Below are positions 1-7,431 of a DNA stretch of 64,000 nucleotides, piece after piece (position 1 is the first letter of the stretch; every line of letters starts with the position of its first letter). Both the position numbers and the translations under genes were made by a program. The stretch is from Bradyrhizobium stylosanthis (lineage in GTDB: Bacteria > Pseudomonadota > Alphaproteobacteria > Rhizobiales > Xanthobacteraceae): the NCBI RefSeq assembly GCF_001641335.1, contig NZ_LVEM01000004.1, positions 686,100-750,099 of the forward strand, written 5' to 3'. The notes under the pieces are model-generated. The model was not told the DNA's origin and searched no databases. It saw only the letters and a list, made by a program, of their open reading frames with translations.

Positions 1-1070
1 AACGCGTCTGGATGGAGCCGACCGAACCGTACGACGTGCATCTCGCCCAGGACGGCCGCGTGATGGAGGTGCTGAGCGAGCATCTCTGCCAGGGCTGGCT
101 CGAAGGCTACCTGCTGACCGGACGGCACGGCTTCTTCTCCTGCTACGAAGCCTTCATCCACATCGTCGATTCCATGTTCAACCAGCACGCCAAATGGCTG
201 AAGGTGACGCGCGACCTGCCGTGGCGGCGGCCGATCGCCTCGCTGAACTATCTGCTGACCTCGCATGTCTGGCGCCAGGACCATAACGGCTTCAGCCACC
301 AGGACCCCGGCTTCGTCGATCTCGTCGCCAACAAGAAGGCCGACATCGTCCGCATCTATTTCCCGCCGGATGCCAACACGCTGCTGTGGATCGCGGACCA
401 TTGCCTTCGCACTTACGACCGCATCAACGTGATCGTCGCCGGCAAGCAGCCGGCGCCGCAATGGCTGTCGATGCAGGATGCGGCGACGCATTGCGATGCC
501 GGCATCGGCATCTGGACCTGGGCGGGCACGGAGGACGCAAGCGGCGAGCCCGACGTGGTGATGGCCTGCGCCGGCGACGTGCCGACACTGGAGACGCTCG
601 CCGCCGTCGACCTCCTGCGCAAGGCGCTGCCGGACCTGAAAATCCGCGTCGTCAACGTCGTCGACCTGATGACACTGCAGCCGAAGGAGCAGCATCCGCA
701 CGGGCTTTCGGACCGCGACTTCGACAGCCTGTTCACATCGGACAAGCCCGTGATCTTCGCCTATCACGGCTATCCCTATCTGATCCACCGTCTCACCTAT
801 AACCGCACCAACCATGCCGGCTTGCATGTGCGCGGCTTCGCCGAGGAAGGCACCACGACGACGCCGTTCGACATGGTCGTGCTCAACGAGCTCGACCGCT
901 ATCACCTCGCCATCGAGGCGATCGAGCGCGTGCCGGGACTTGCGACAAAAGCCGCGCAGGTGAAGCAGCAGCTCCGCGACAAGCTGATCGCGCATTCGCG
1001 CTATGTGCGCGAGCACGGCGAGGACATGCCGGAGATCCGCGACTGGACCTGGCCAGGCAAGGCGGGCTGA
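1..1070 (+). CDS. xfp: Phosphoketolase, C-terminal part (5' end outside window)
   Basis: This thiamine-diphosphate enzyme cleaves xylulose 5-phosphate and/or fructose 6-phosphate with phosphate to give acetyl phosphate plus an aldose phosphate. The reading frame is open from base 3, so the gene begins upstream of the window. The visible part carries the typical phosphoketolase C-terminal blocks: GWLEGYLLTGRHGFFSCYEA, then SLNYLLTSHVWRQDHNGFSH, then HGYPYLIHRLTYNR. The stop at 1068-1070 is 5 bp from the acetate kinase start, so the two are almost certainly one operon that turns acetyl phosphate into acetate and ATP. Substrate preference cannot be judged from this fragment. Confidence 0.95.
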   Translation, partial: RVWMEPTEPYDVHLAQDGRVMEVLSEHLCQGWLEGYLLTGRHGFFSCYEAFIHIVDSMFNQHAKWLKVTRDLPWRRPIASLNYLLTSHVWRQDHNGFSHQDPGFVDLVANKKADIVRIYFPPDANTLLWIADHCLRTYDRINVIVAGKQPAPQWLSMQDAATHCDAGIGIWTWAGTEDASGEPDVVMACAGDVPTLETLAAVDLLRKALPDLKIRVVNVVDLMTLQPKEQHPHGLSDRDFDSLFTSDKPVIFAYHGYPYLIHRLTYNRTNHAGLHVRGFAEEGTTTTPFDMVVLNELDRYHLAIEAIERVPGLATKAAQVKQQLRDKLIAHSRYVREHGEDMPEIRDWTWPGKAG

Positions 1071-1075
1071 CCGCG

Positions 1076-2275
1076 ATGCCGACGCCGGAGGCGGTCCTCG
1101 TTCTCAACAGCGGCTCGTCGAGCATCAAGTTCGGGCTGTTCGACATTGCGGCGGCCGAGCCCGTCCTGCTGTGCAAAGGCCTGCTCGACGAGCACGAGGA
1201 CAAGCCTCGGCTCACGGTGAGGAGTCCCGCGGGCGAGACCCTGTTCGACAAGCAGCGCGCGAGCGCCGATACCGACGGCGGCCATCTGTTCGCCGATGTG
1301 CTTGGCTTCATCGAGGACCGGTTCGGTGCAGGCAGCTTGCGCGCGGCCGGCCATCGCATCGTCCACGGCGGTCCGGATTATTCGGCACCCGTCATCCTGA
1401 CGGACGCCGTCCATGCAAAGCTGGAGGCGCTGACGCCCCTGGCGCCGTTGCACCAGCCGCGGTCCCTTGCGCCGATCCACGCCATCTCGGCGATCCGGCC
1501 CGAGCTGACGCAGATTGTCTGCTTCGACACCGCCTTCCATCACGGCCTCGCACCGCCCGCGAGCCGCTTCGCCATTCCCCGCCGCTTCGAGGCGCGAGGC
1601 ATCCGCCGCTACGGCTTTCACGGCCTCTCATTCGAATATGTCGCGGGGCGCCTGGGCGGGATCGCGCGGGAGCTCGCCGCTGGGCGTACCGTCATTGCGC
1701 ATCTCGGCAATGGCGCCAGCCTCTGCGCCTTGCGCGGTGGCCAGAGCGTTGACACCACGATGGGGCTGACGCCGCTCGACGGCCTCGTGATGGGCACGCG
1801 CTGCGGCACCATCGATCCCGGCGTGCTGCTCTACCTGCAGCAGCACGAAAAGATGTCTGTCGAGGATCTCCAGCACCTGCTCTATCACGAGTCCGGCCTG
1901 CTCGGCGTCTCCGGCCTCTCCGCGGACATGCGCGAGCTGCTCGCGAGCCGCGAGATCGCGGCGCGGGAGGCGGTGGATCTATTCGTCCTTCGCGCGGCGC
2001 AGCAGATCGCAATGATGGTGACCACGCTTGGCGGGCTCGACTGTCTGGTCTTCACCGGCGGCATCGGCGAGCATGCCAAGGAGATCCGCAGCGCGATCGG
2101 TGAGCGGCTGGCATGGCTCGGCGTGCGGATCGATGCGGCCGCGAATGACGAGGCGCGCGAGCGGATCGGCGGCGAAGACAGCATGGTCGAAGTGTTCGTG
2201 ATCCCGACGAACGAAGAACAGGTGATAGCACGGCATTGCGTCGCGATGCTGCGGACGAGAAGTCAGGTATCGTAG
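1076..2275 (+). CDS. ackA: Acetate kinase
   Basis: It interconverts acetyl phosphate and ADP with acetate and ATP in the cytoplasm. The 399-residue length is normal for the family. The N-terminal phosphate motif VLVLNSGSSSIKFGLF, the block HRIVHGG and the later motif VFTGGIGEHA are all present. The start codon follows the phosphoketolase stop by 5 bp, so the pair is co-transcribed and translationally close. The stop codon TAG (2273-2275) lies inside the first bases of a dispersed palindromic repeat beginning at 2271, so the last codons appear to have been set by insertion of that element. No frameshift is seen. Confidence 0.97.
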   Translation: MPTPEAVLVLNSGSSSIKFGLFDIAAAEPVLLCKGLLDEHEDKPRLTVRSPAGETLFDKQRASADTDGGHLFADVLGFIEDRFGAGSLRAAGHRIVHGGPDYSAPVILTDAVHAKLEALTPLAPLHQPRSLAPIHAISAIRPELTQIVCFDTAFHHGLAPPASRFAIPRRFEARGIRRYGFHGLSFEYVAGRLGGIARELAAGRTVIAHLGNGASLCALRGGQSVDTTMGLTPLDGLVMGTRCGTIDPGVLLYLQQHEKMSVEDLQHLLYHESGLLGVSGLSADMRELLASREIAAREAVDLFVLRAAQQIAMMVTTLGGLDCLVFTGGIGEHAKEIRSAIGERLAWLGVRIDAAANDEARERIGGEDSMVEVFVIPTNEEQVIARHCVAMLRTRSQVS

Positions 2276-2349
2276 GGTGGGCAAAGCGAAGCGTGCCCAC
2301 GACTTATGTCGCGCGGGCACGGCGCAAGTGCGCCTTTGCCCACCCTACG
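2271..2349. repeat. Dispersed palindromic element, family A, copy 1
   Basis: It opens with CGTAGGGTGGGCAAAGCG and closes with the inverted form TTTGCCCACCCTACG, with GCGTGCCCAC facing GGGCACGGCGC inside. Three further copies lie at 8586-8675, 19431-19521 and 44441-44531. This copy overlaps the ackA stop codon and may serve as an RNA hairpin after it. Confidence 0.85.
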
Positions 2350-2385
2350 ATATCGGACTCGCGGAGAGATGCTTCCTCCCCCTCC

Positions 2386-3225
2386 CTAATGCGTCCCCGA
2401 CAGGATCTGGATGCACCCGATCACGACCTCGATCACGATCAGCACCACGACCGCGATTTCGAGGCGGAGCGAGCGCTGGGTGTCGATGATGTCGGTGAGT
2501 GCGTTCGCGGTCTCCGACACCGCGGTGAGCTTGCGCTCGAGCGTGTCGAGGCGCTCCTTCAGCTCGTACTCGTCCTCGAGGCGGGCATAGAGCCGGTCGA
2601 GCTGGGGCTTTTCCCAGAGCACATCGGGCTTCTCGGCCACGGCTACGCGGCCGGCGACGCGCTGCTGGACGAGAAGCGCGTTGCCGATCAGCCGCAAGAT
2701 GCCCTTGCGGCGGCGCGGCGTGCGGCCGTGCTCGGCGAGTTCGCGCGCAAAGGGCTCGATCACGTCGAACACCGCGGCGACCCGCCGCTCGTCGCGCGCC
2801 AGCGACGTGCTCTTGGCGAGCGCGTCCGCAACCAGCAGCAAGCGTTCGTCGGAGAATTTGGCAAGGCAGATCGGACCGCCCGGCTGGATCGCCTCCGAGT
2901 TTTCATCCTTGCAGAGCTGCGCCTGCGCGGTCTCCTCCTCGTAGGGGCTGAGCTCGCCGATCACGCGGGATTTGAGGCTGTCGATCAGCACCTTCTCCTC
3001 CGACGGGAGCAGGCCGATCAGCACCACGACGCCGTAGCGGAAGATCACGGCAAGACCGGCATGGACTCGGAAGGCGGCCGGAGTGGACGACACCAGCGTG
3101 CCGAGCTCGAGGTTGGACGCATTGATGCGGTCGCCCAGCATCAGCGCCCGGATCCGCAAGGTCGGTGCCGTGTCCGGCTTCTGCGACGGCGTCGGCGCGC
3201 TTACGGCAAGTTGATCGGCATTCAT
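2386..3225 (-). CDS. RMD1/DUF155-family membrane-anchored protein
   Basis: The 279-residue product resembles the RMD1 (DUF155) family. Mitochondrial members work in respiratory function; bacterial members are uncharacterised. Residues 25-130 form the conserved domain, including FRYGVVVLIGLLPSEE. A helical stretch follows, and a single hydrophobic segment near the C-terminus (IAVVVLIVIEVVIGCIQIL) probably anchors it in the membrane. The start at 3225 was chosen over the longer frame to 3387 because GAGGT lies 8-9 bases upstream and the extra 54 residues look non-coding. It points away from the glycosyltransferase at 3548. The specific function is unknown. Confidence 0.8.
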   Translation of the reverse strand: MNADQLAVSAPTPSQKPDTAPTLRIRALMLGDRINASNLELGTLVSSTPAAFRVHAGLAVIFRYGVVVLIGLLPSEEKVLIDSLKSRVIGELSPYEEETAQAQLCKDENSEAIQPGGPICLAKFSDERLLLVADALAKSTSLARDERRVAAVFDVIEPFARELAEHGRTPRRRKGILRLIGNALLVQQRVAGRVAVAEKPDVLWEKPQLDRLYARLEDEYELKERLDTLERKLTAVSETANALTDIIDTQRSLRLEIAVVVLIVIEVVIGCIQILSGTH

Positions 3226-3547
3226 GCAAGACCTCGTCAGCAACGTGGATTGCAGGCTTTTCCCGTCCCCGCCCCGCTCGCATCCTCCACATGCAGGATT
3301 GCGCTCGCCTGCATCCCGCGCAATATCGCCGTCGAACTCCGTGAAACTACCGTGAAGGCGAGCTCGCGCCGAAATATTCGGCAACAATGCGACCCTGCAG
3401 GGGACATAATCGGATGCGATGGCTCCGACAGTTTACCATCGAACCGCGAAGCCCCGCCGAAAAGTTGCACTCGGCAGTGCCGCGTGTTTATGACAACATC
3501 ATAACGAATTACGCTTCTCCCGAAGTGCGGACATCGAAGCCTCGACC
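3226..3547. other. Divergent intergenic region with small palindrome
   Basis: About 320 bp separate the RMD1-family gene (minus) from the glycosyltransferase (plus), so promoters for both should lie here. The only clear structure is TTATGA-CAACA-TCATAA at 3488-3504, a perfect 6-bp inverted repeat about 45 bp before the glycosyltransferase start. It could be a regulator site. No gene is seen. Confidence 0.4.
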
Positions 3548-4123
3548 ATGTTGAGCGTCATCATACCGACCGAAGGCGTCGAACAGACGGCGGTCGCAAC
3601 TCTGGCCGCGCTGGTACCCGGCGCCGCCGCCGGCATCATCCGGGAAGTGCTGCTGGTCGACGGCACGCGCAACGGGGTCATCGAGCGCGTCGCCGACGTT
3701 GCCGGCTGCCGTTTCATCGGCTTCGAGGGCTTCTCACAGGGCGCAGCGCTCGCCGCCGGCGCGCTTCAGGCCCGTTCGCCCTGGCTGATGTTCCTCCCCG
3801 CAGGCGCGGTGCTGGAAACCGGCTGGATCGAGGAGACCACCCAGTTCATTCAGGCCGTCGCGAGCAGCGGACGGGATCGTGCGGCCGTGTTCCGCTATGC
3901 GCGCTCGCCTTACGTCGATACCAGCTTCCGCGACATGCTCCGCGCCGTCGCGCGCAAGCTGGTCGGCCCGCTCGGCGATCAGGGATTGTTGATCGCGCGT
4001 GACCATTACGACCGGATCGGCGGCTACCCGCCCCAGGCCCGCCGCGCCGAGGCGCGGCTGCTGCGCCGGCTCGGCCGCTCGTCCCGCACCATGCTGCGCA
4101 GCCGGATCGTCATGGTCGGCTGA
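3548..4123 (+). CDS. Short family 2-type glycosyltransferase
   Basis: The 191-residue protein begins with MLSVIIPTEGVEQT, the usual first strand of a GT-A nucleotide-sugar fold, and has EVLLVDGTRNG where GT2 enzymes place the first aspartate motif. PWLMFLPAGAVLETGW matches the second acidic region, although the usual DxD is replaced by PAG, so metal or sugar-nucleotide binding may be altered. It is shorter than most GT2 enzymes (about 230-300 residues). No membrane segment is visible. Its stop is 10 bp from a large palindrome that precedes the next gene, so it probably ends its own transcript. Acceptor unknown. Confidence 0.7.
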   Translation: MLSVIIPTEGVEQTAVATLAALVPGAAAGIIREVLLVDGTRNGVIERVADVAGCRFIGFEGFSQGAALAAGALQARSPWLMFLPAGAVLETGWIEETTQFIQAVASSGRDRAAVFRYARSPYVDTSFRDMLRAVARKLVGPLGDQGLLIARDHYDRIGGYPPQARRAEARLLRRLGRSSRTMLRSRIVMVG

Positions 4124-4133
4124 GCCCACCTAT

Positions 4134-4173
4134 TACTTGCCAAAGTCAAATAATTATTTGACAATGGCAAGTA
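4134..4173. promoter_or_regulatory. 40-bp palindromic operator before MarR-GNAT gene
   Basis: The two 20-base halves starting TACTTGCC and ending GGCAAGTA are near-perfect reverse complements centred between 4153 and 4154; only one symmetric position pair mismatches (around 4143/4164). The AT-rich core AAATAATTATTT sits in otherwise GC-rich DNA. A plausible promoter lies inside it: TTGCCA at 4138-4143, 17 bp, then GACAAT at 4161-4166. A bound dimer would cover both elements, which fits autorepression by the MarR-family product. Confidence 0.75.
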
Positions 4174-4185
4174 TCGAGGTGAGCC

Positions 4186-5115
4186 ATGACAATCAACGGC
4201 ACAGAAGACCCCATCGCAGCGGTCCGCGCCTTCAACCGCTTCTACACCCGCAAGCTCGGCGTGCTCGACCAGCACCTTGGCAAGACCCCGTTCTCGCTCA
4301 GCGAGGCGCGGGTGCTCTATGAGCTCGCGCATCGCGACGACCTTGCTGCGAAGGAGATCGGAAACGAGCTTGGTCTCGACCCCGGCTACCTCAGCCGCAT
4401 CGTCCAGAGCTTCGACGAAAAGGGGCTGATCACGCGCACGCCGCTGCCCGCGGATCGCCGGCAATACCAGCTCAGCCTCACCGCCAAGGGCCGCCAGACC
4501 TTCGCCAAGCTGAACCTGAGCTCGCAGAACGAGGTCGCCGCGATGCTGGCGCAGCTGTCAGCCGACGATGCAGCGCGGCTCACGCAGGCCATGGCGACCA
4601 TCGAGGCCACGCTGGAGCAGCGGCCAGGCCGGCCCGCGGCTGTCATGCTGCGCAGCCATCGCGTCGGTGACATGGGCTGGGTCATCTCCCGGCAGGGCGC
4701 CGCCTATGCCGCGGACTACGGCTGGGACATCAGCTACGAGGCGCTGGTCGCCGAAATCTGCGCGCAGTTCATCAGGAACTACGACCCCGCGCGCGAGCAC
4801 TGCTGGATCGCTGAAGTCGGCGGCGAGCCGGTCGGCTCGGTTTTCCTGGTCAAGGCCACGGACGAGATCGCCAAGCTCCGCCTGCTGCAGGTGGAGAAGA
4901 AGGCGCGCGGGCTCGGCGTCGGCCGCGCGCTGGTCGAGCAATGCATCCATGGCGCCCGCGAGCGGGGCTACCGCAGGATGACGCTGTGGACCCAAAGCAT
5001 CCTGGTTGCCGCGCGCGGCATCTACAAGAGCACCGGCTTCGAGCTCGTGAAGGAAGAGAAGCACCACAGTTTTGGTGCAGATCTGGTGGGCGAAACGTGG
5101 GAGCGGGATCTCTGA
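4186..5115 (+). CDS. MarR-type regulator fused to GNAT acetyltransferase
   Basis: This 309-residue fusion has a winged-helix MarR domain (about residues 15-145; KEIGNELGLDPGYLSRIVQS is the recognition region and PLPADRRQYQLSLTAKG the wing) and a GNAT N-acetyltransferase domain (about 155-309; LLQVEKKARGLGVGRALVEQ is the acetyl-CoA motif with the R/Q-x-x-G-x-G/A pattern). The fusion type is known in proteobacteria; the acetylated substrate is usually unknown. GAGGTG at 4176-4181 is a good ribosome site for the ATG at 4186. A 40-bp palindrome directly upstream suggests autoregulation. The gene stands alone, with a repeat element following. Confidence 0.9.
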   Translation: MTINGTEDPIAAVRAFNRFYTRKLGVLDQHLGKTPFSLSEARVLYELAHRDDLAAKEIGNELGLDPGYLSRIVQSFDEKGLITRTPLPADRRQYQLSLTAKGRQTFAKLNLSSQNEVAAMLAQLSADDAARLTQAMATIEATLEQRPGRPAAVMLRSHRVGDMGWVISRQGAAYAADYGWDISYEALVAEICAQFIRNYDPAREHCWIAEVGGEPVGSVFLVKATDEIAKLRLLQVEKKARGLGVGRALVEQCIHGARERGYRRMTLWTQSILVAARGIYKSTGFELVKEEKHHSFGADLVGETWERDL

Positions 5116-5133
5116 CGTTCTTGCTGCGGGCAC

Positions 5134-5290
5134 GATGCGCATGAATGTGCCCTCGCCCCTTGCGGGAGAGGGCTGCGACGCTGGTAGACACAAGCTCACT
5201 TGGGTGAGGGGTATGTCTCCGCGCACGCCGTGCCGATAGATACCCCTCATCCGGCGCTTCGCGCCACCTTCTCCCGCAAGGGGAGAAGGA
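5134..5290. repeat. Dispersed intergenic palindrome, family B, copy 1
   Basis: It starts with GATGCGCATGA and CCTCGCCCCTTGCGGGAGAG, and ends with the inverted CTTCTCCCGCAAGGGGAGAA. The arms flank a middle part with TGGGTGAGGGGT facing ACCCCTCATCC. A second, longer copy is at 21796-22014. It lies between convergent genes and could act as a two-way hairpin terminator. Confidence 0.8.
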
Positions 5291-5305
5291 AAGAAGCACC
5301 CGCGC

Positions 5306-5869
5306 TTACACCGTCGCGCCCTGCGCCTTCGGCCTTCGCAGGTGCTCGTCCAGCCGCGGCATGATCTCGACGAAATTGCAGGGGCGCGTGCGGTAGTCGA
5401 GCTGGGCCTTGAGAATGCCGTCCCAGCCGTCGCGGCAGGCGCCGGGCGAGCCCGGCAGGCAGAAGATGTAGGTCGCCCCCGCAACGCCCGCGGTGGCGCG
5501 GCTCTGGATCGTGGACGCGCCGATCTTGGCGTGGCTCAGCATGTGGAAGGCGATCGAGAAGCCGTCCATGCGCTTCTCGAACAACGGCTCGATCGCCTCC
5601 GGCGTGACGTCGCGCCCCGTGAACCCGGTGCCGCCGGTGGTGATGACGACGTCGACACCGCTATCGGCGATCCAGCGGCGGATCACCGCACGGATCGCCT
5701 CGACATCGTCGGTGACGATCTCGCGCGCGGCGAGGCGATGGCCGGCCTCGGTGAGGCGGTCAGCGAGCGTCTGGCCGGATTTGTCATCCGCCAGCGCGCG
5801 CGTGTCGGACACGGTGAGCACCGCGATGTTGAGCGGGATGAACTGTTTTGACTCGTCGATCGAGGCCAT
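5306..5869 (-). CDS. moaB: Molybdenum cofactor biosynthesis protein B
   Basis: The 187-residue protein belongs to the MoaB/MogA fold involved in adenylating molybdopterin before molybdenum insertion. NIAVLTVSDTRALADDKSG forms the first strand region, and TTGGTGFTGRDVTPEA is the substrate-binding loop of the family. FCLPGSPGACRDGWDGILK matches the C-terminal block. The start at 5869 is preceded by AGGAAAGAG; the longer frame to 6055 runs into a repeat and was not used. It stands between two repeat elements, so it is probably monocistronic. MoaB rather than Mog is preferred from the length and the C-terminal block. Confidence 0.92.
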   Translation of the reverse strand: MASIDESKQFIPLNIAVLTVSDTRALADDKSGQTLADRLTEAGHRLAAREIVTDDVEAIRAVIRRWIADSGVDVVITTGGTGFTGRDVTPEAIEPLFEKRMDGFSIAFHMLSHAKIGASTIQSRATAGVAGATYIFCLPGSPGACRDGWDGILKAQLDYRTRPCNFVEIMPRLDEHLRRPKAQGATV

Positions 5870-5943
5870 AGCTCTTTCCTCTTGTGTCCCGGCGCGATGC
5901 AGCACCATTAGCGCGGTTACGCGCGTCTTAGACGCGCTATGGC

Positions 5944-6023
5944 GGTGCGTCGCAGAGCCGGGACCCATTCTTAAGGGACGTGAGAACCGGCAAGCAATAT
6001 GGGCCCCGGCTCTGCAGCGCACC
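5944..6023. repeat. Intergenic inverted repeat upstream of moaB
   Basis: GGTGCG...CAGAGCCGGGACCCAT is mirrored by ATGGGCCCCGGCTCTGCAGC...CACC at the other end. It sits between the metallopeptidase stop and the moaB start, both on the minus strand. It resembles the GGGACCCAT element at 19551-19697 in its core words and may be a relative. Confidence 0.65.
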
Positions 6024-6068
6024 GCTGAAGAAGCGCTGCGCTGCGTCCGGGGCACGAGACCTTCGTCC

Positions 6069-7016
6069 CTAAGACCCGCCGCCGAACGTGTTGCAGGCCT
6101 GGACGGTGCCCTGCTGATAGCCGGTCATGAACCATTGCTTGCGCTGCGCGGCCGAGCCGTGGGTAAATGAGTCAGGCACCACGCGGCCGGTGGCCTGGCG
6201 CTGCAGCGTGTCGTCGCCGATGGCGCTTGCAGTGGTCAGCGCGGCGTCGATGTCGCCGGGCTCGAGGAAGTTCGGACGCTTCTTGGCCTCGCGGTTGACC
6301 CAGACGCCGGAGAGACAATCCGCCTGCAGCTCAACCTTGACCTGGAGCGCGTTCGCTTCGGCCTTGCTGCCGGCCTGCTGCTGCAGCCGCGTCACGCGCG
6401 GAATGATGCCGAGCAGATTCTGGATGTGATGGCCGGCCTCGTGCGCGATGATGTAGGCGGTAGTGAAATTGCACGCCGACTTGCCCGAGCAGCCGCGGAA
6501 GCGCGTCTCGACCTCGCGGAAGAAGCTGGTGTCGAGGAAGATGGTGCGGTCCGGCGGGCAGTAGAACGGGCCCATCGCCGACTGCGCCATGCCGCAGCGG
6601 CCGCCATTGGTGGCGTTGCGGAACAGCACAACCTTCGGACCGGTATAGTTCTGCCCGCTGGCCTGGAAGATCTCGCTCCAGCGGTCGTCGATCTCGCCGA
6701 GGATGCCCGCGATCATGCTGCCCACCTCGTCGGTCGGCGCGCCGCGCTTGGCCGAGTTCGAGGACGACTGGCGGTCGGTCTGGTAGCTCGGGGCCTGGCC
6801 GCCGCCGGTGAGGATCTCGGCGCCGCCGATCAGGATGCGCGGATCGATGCCGAAGGCATAGCCGATCAGGCCGAGCACGATGATGGTACCGATACCGAGG
6901 CCGCCGCCGCCCATCGGCAGGCCGAACCCGCCGCCTCCGCCGCCGCCAAACCCGCCACCACCCTCGTCGCGACGATCCTCGACGTCGTCGCTTCGGCGGA
7001 AATCATCGTAGCGCAT
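6069..7016 (-). CDS. Neutral zinc metallopeptidase, YpfJ family
   Basis: The 315-residue protein has a short polar N-terminus, a glycine-rich stretch (about residues 20-45), one hydrophobic segment (IGTIIVLGLIGYAFG, about 45-60) and then the peptidase domain. The zinc site HEAGHHIQNLLG fits HExxH, and the family block VELQADCLSGVWVN follows. FYCPPDRTIFLDTSFF is also typical. Membrane anchoring with the catalytic domain in the periplasm is inferred. Substrates of this family are not known. It is divergent from ccrM across a 415-bp gap. Confidence 0.88.
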   Translation of the reverse strand: MRYDDFRRSDDVEDRRDEGGGGFGGGGGGGFGLPMGGGGLGIGTIIVLGLIGYAFGIDPRILIGGAEILTGGGQAPSYQTDRQSSSNSAKRGAPTDEVGSMIAGILGEIDDRWSEIFQASGQNYTGPKVVLFRNATNGGRCGMAQSAMGPFYCPPDRTIFLDTSFFREVETRFRGCSGKSACNFTTAYIIAHEAGHHIQNLLGIIPRVTRLQQQAGSKAEANALQVKVELQADCLSGVWVNREAKKRPNFLEPGDIDAALTTASAIGDDTLQRQATGRVVPDSFTHGSAAQRKQWFMTGYQQGTVQACNTFGGGS

Positions 7017-7431
7017 GGCGGGCTTCCCTTGAGGTCCTCGATTGGCGTCGTCCGGGCGCAGGAGCGCGAAAGCTCAACGCGCCACATACGTAAAATTTCC
7101 GTTGCCTTTATCAATATCGTGCTCGGCAAAAATTGCCTAGTGCGACAGCATGCGCCTGCCAGCAATTTTTTCCGAGGGACAAGCAATTTTTTCCGAGAGA
7201 AATTTGGACTCTTTTGGGCACCGGCGCTGCTCTCACGACACGCCGAAACGCGAAATCCACTGCAAAACACGGCAAATGCGAGCAGCAACCAATGCGCGAA
7301 GCGCGGCGCGCGGCCTGCTCACGAAAGCGGCGGGTTAAGTCGATTTTTACTTTGCCGCTTCAATGTAACGGTCAGTCGGTTGTTTGGTCCCGCGTCGCCG
7401 ACAGCGTCGCCTGAGTCAGAGTTCTTGAGTC
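7017..7431. promoter_or_regulatory. Divergent metallopeptidase/ccrM control region
   Basis: No gene is seen in these 415 bp. GANTC sites occur at 7207-7211 (GACTC), 7413-7417 and 7427-7431 (GAGTC), with two more just inside ccrM at 7438-7442 and 7483-7487. A 16-bp direct repeat AGCAATTTTTTCCGAG occurs at 7161-7176 and 7182-7197 (21-bp period), and a small palindrome GGCAAAAATTGCC at 7125-7137. Both ccrM autoregulation by methylation and binding of another regulator are possible. Confidence 0.55.
7161..7197. repeat. Two 16-bp direct repeats, 21-bp period
   Basis: AGCAATTTTTTCCGAG is present at 7161-7176 and exactly again at 7182-7197. A two-turn spacing places both on the same DNA face, as expected of paired protein sites. 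They lie about 235 bp before ccrM and 145 bp before the metallopeptidase start on the other strand. Confidence 0.7.

Noticed and set aside
2236..3504. A 422-codon plus-strand open frame
   Set aside because: Antisense to the RMD1-family gene and running through a repeat element.
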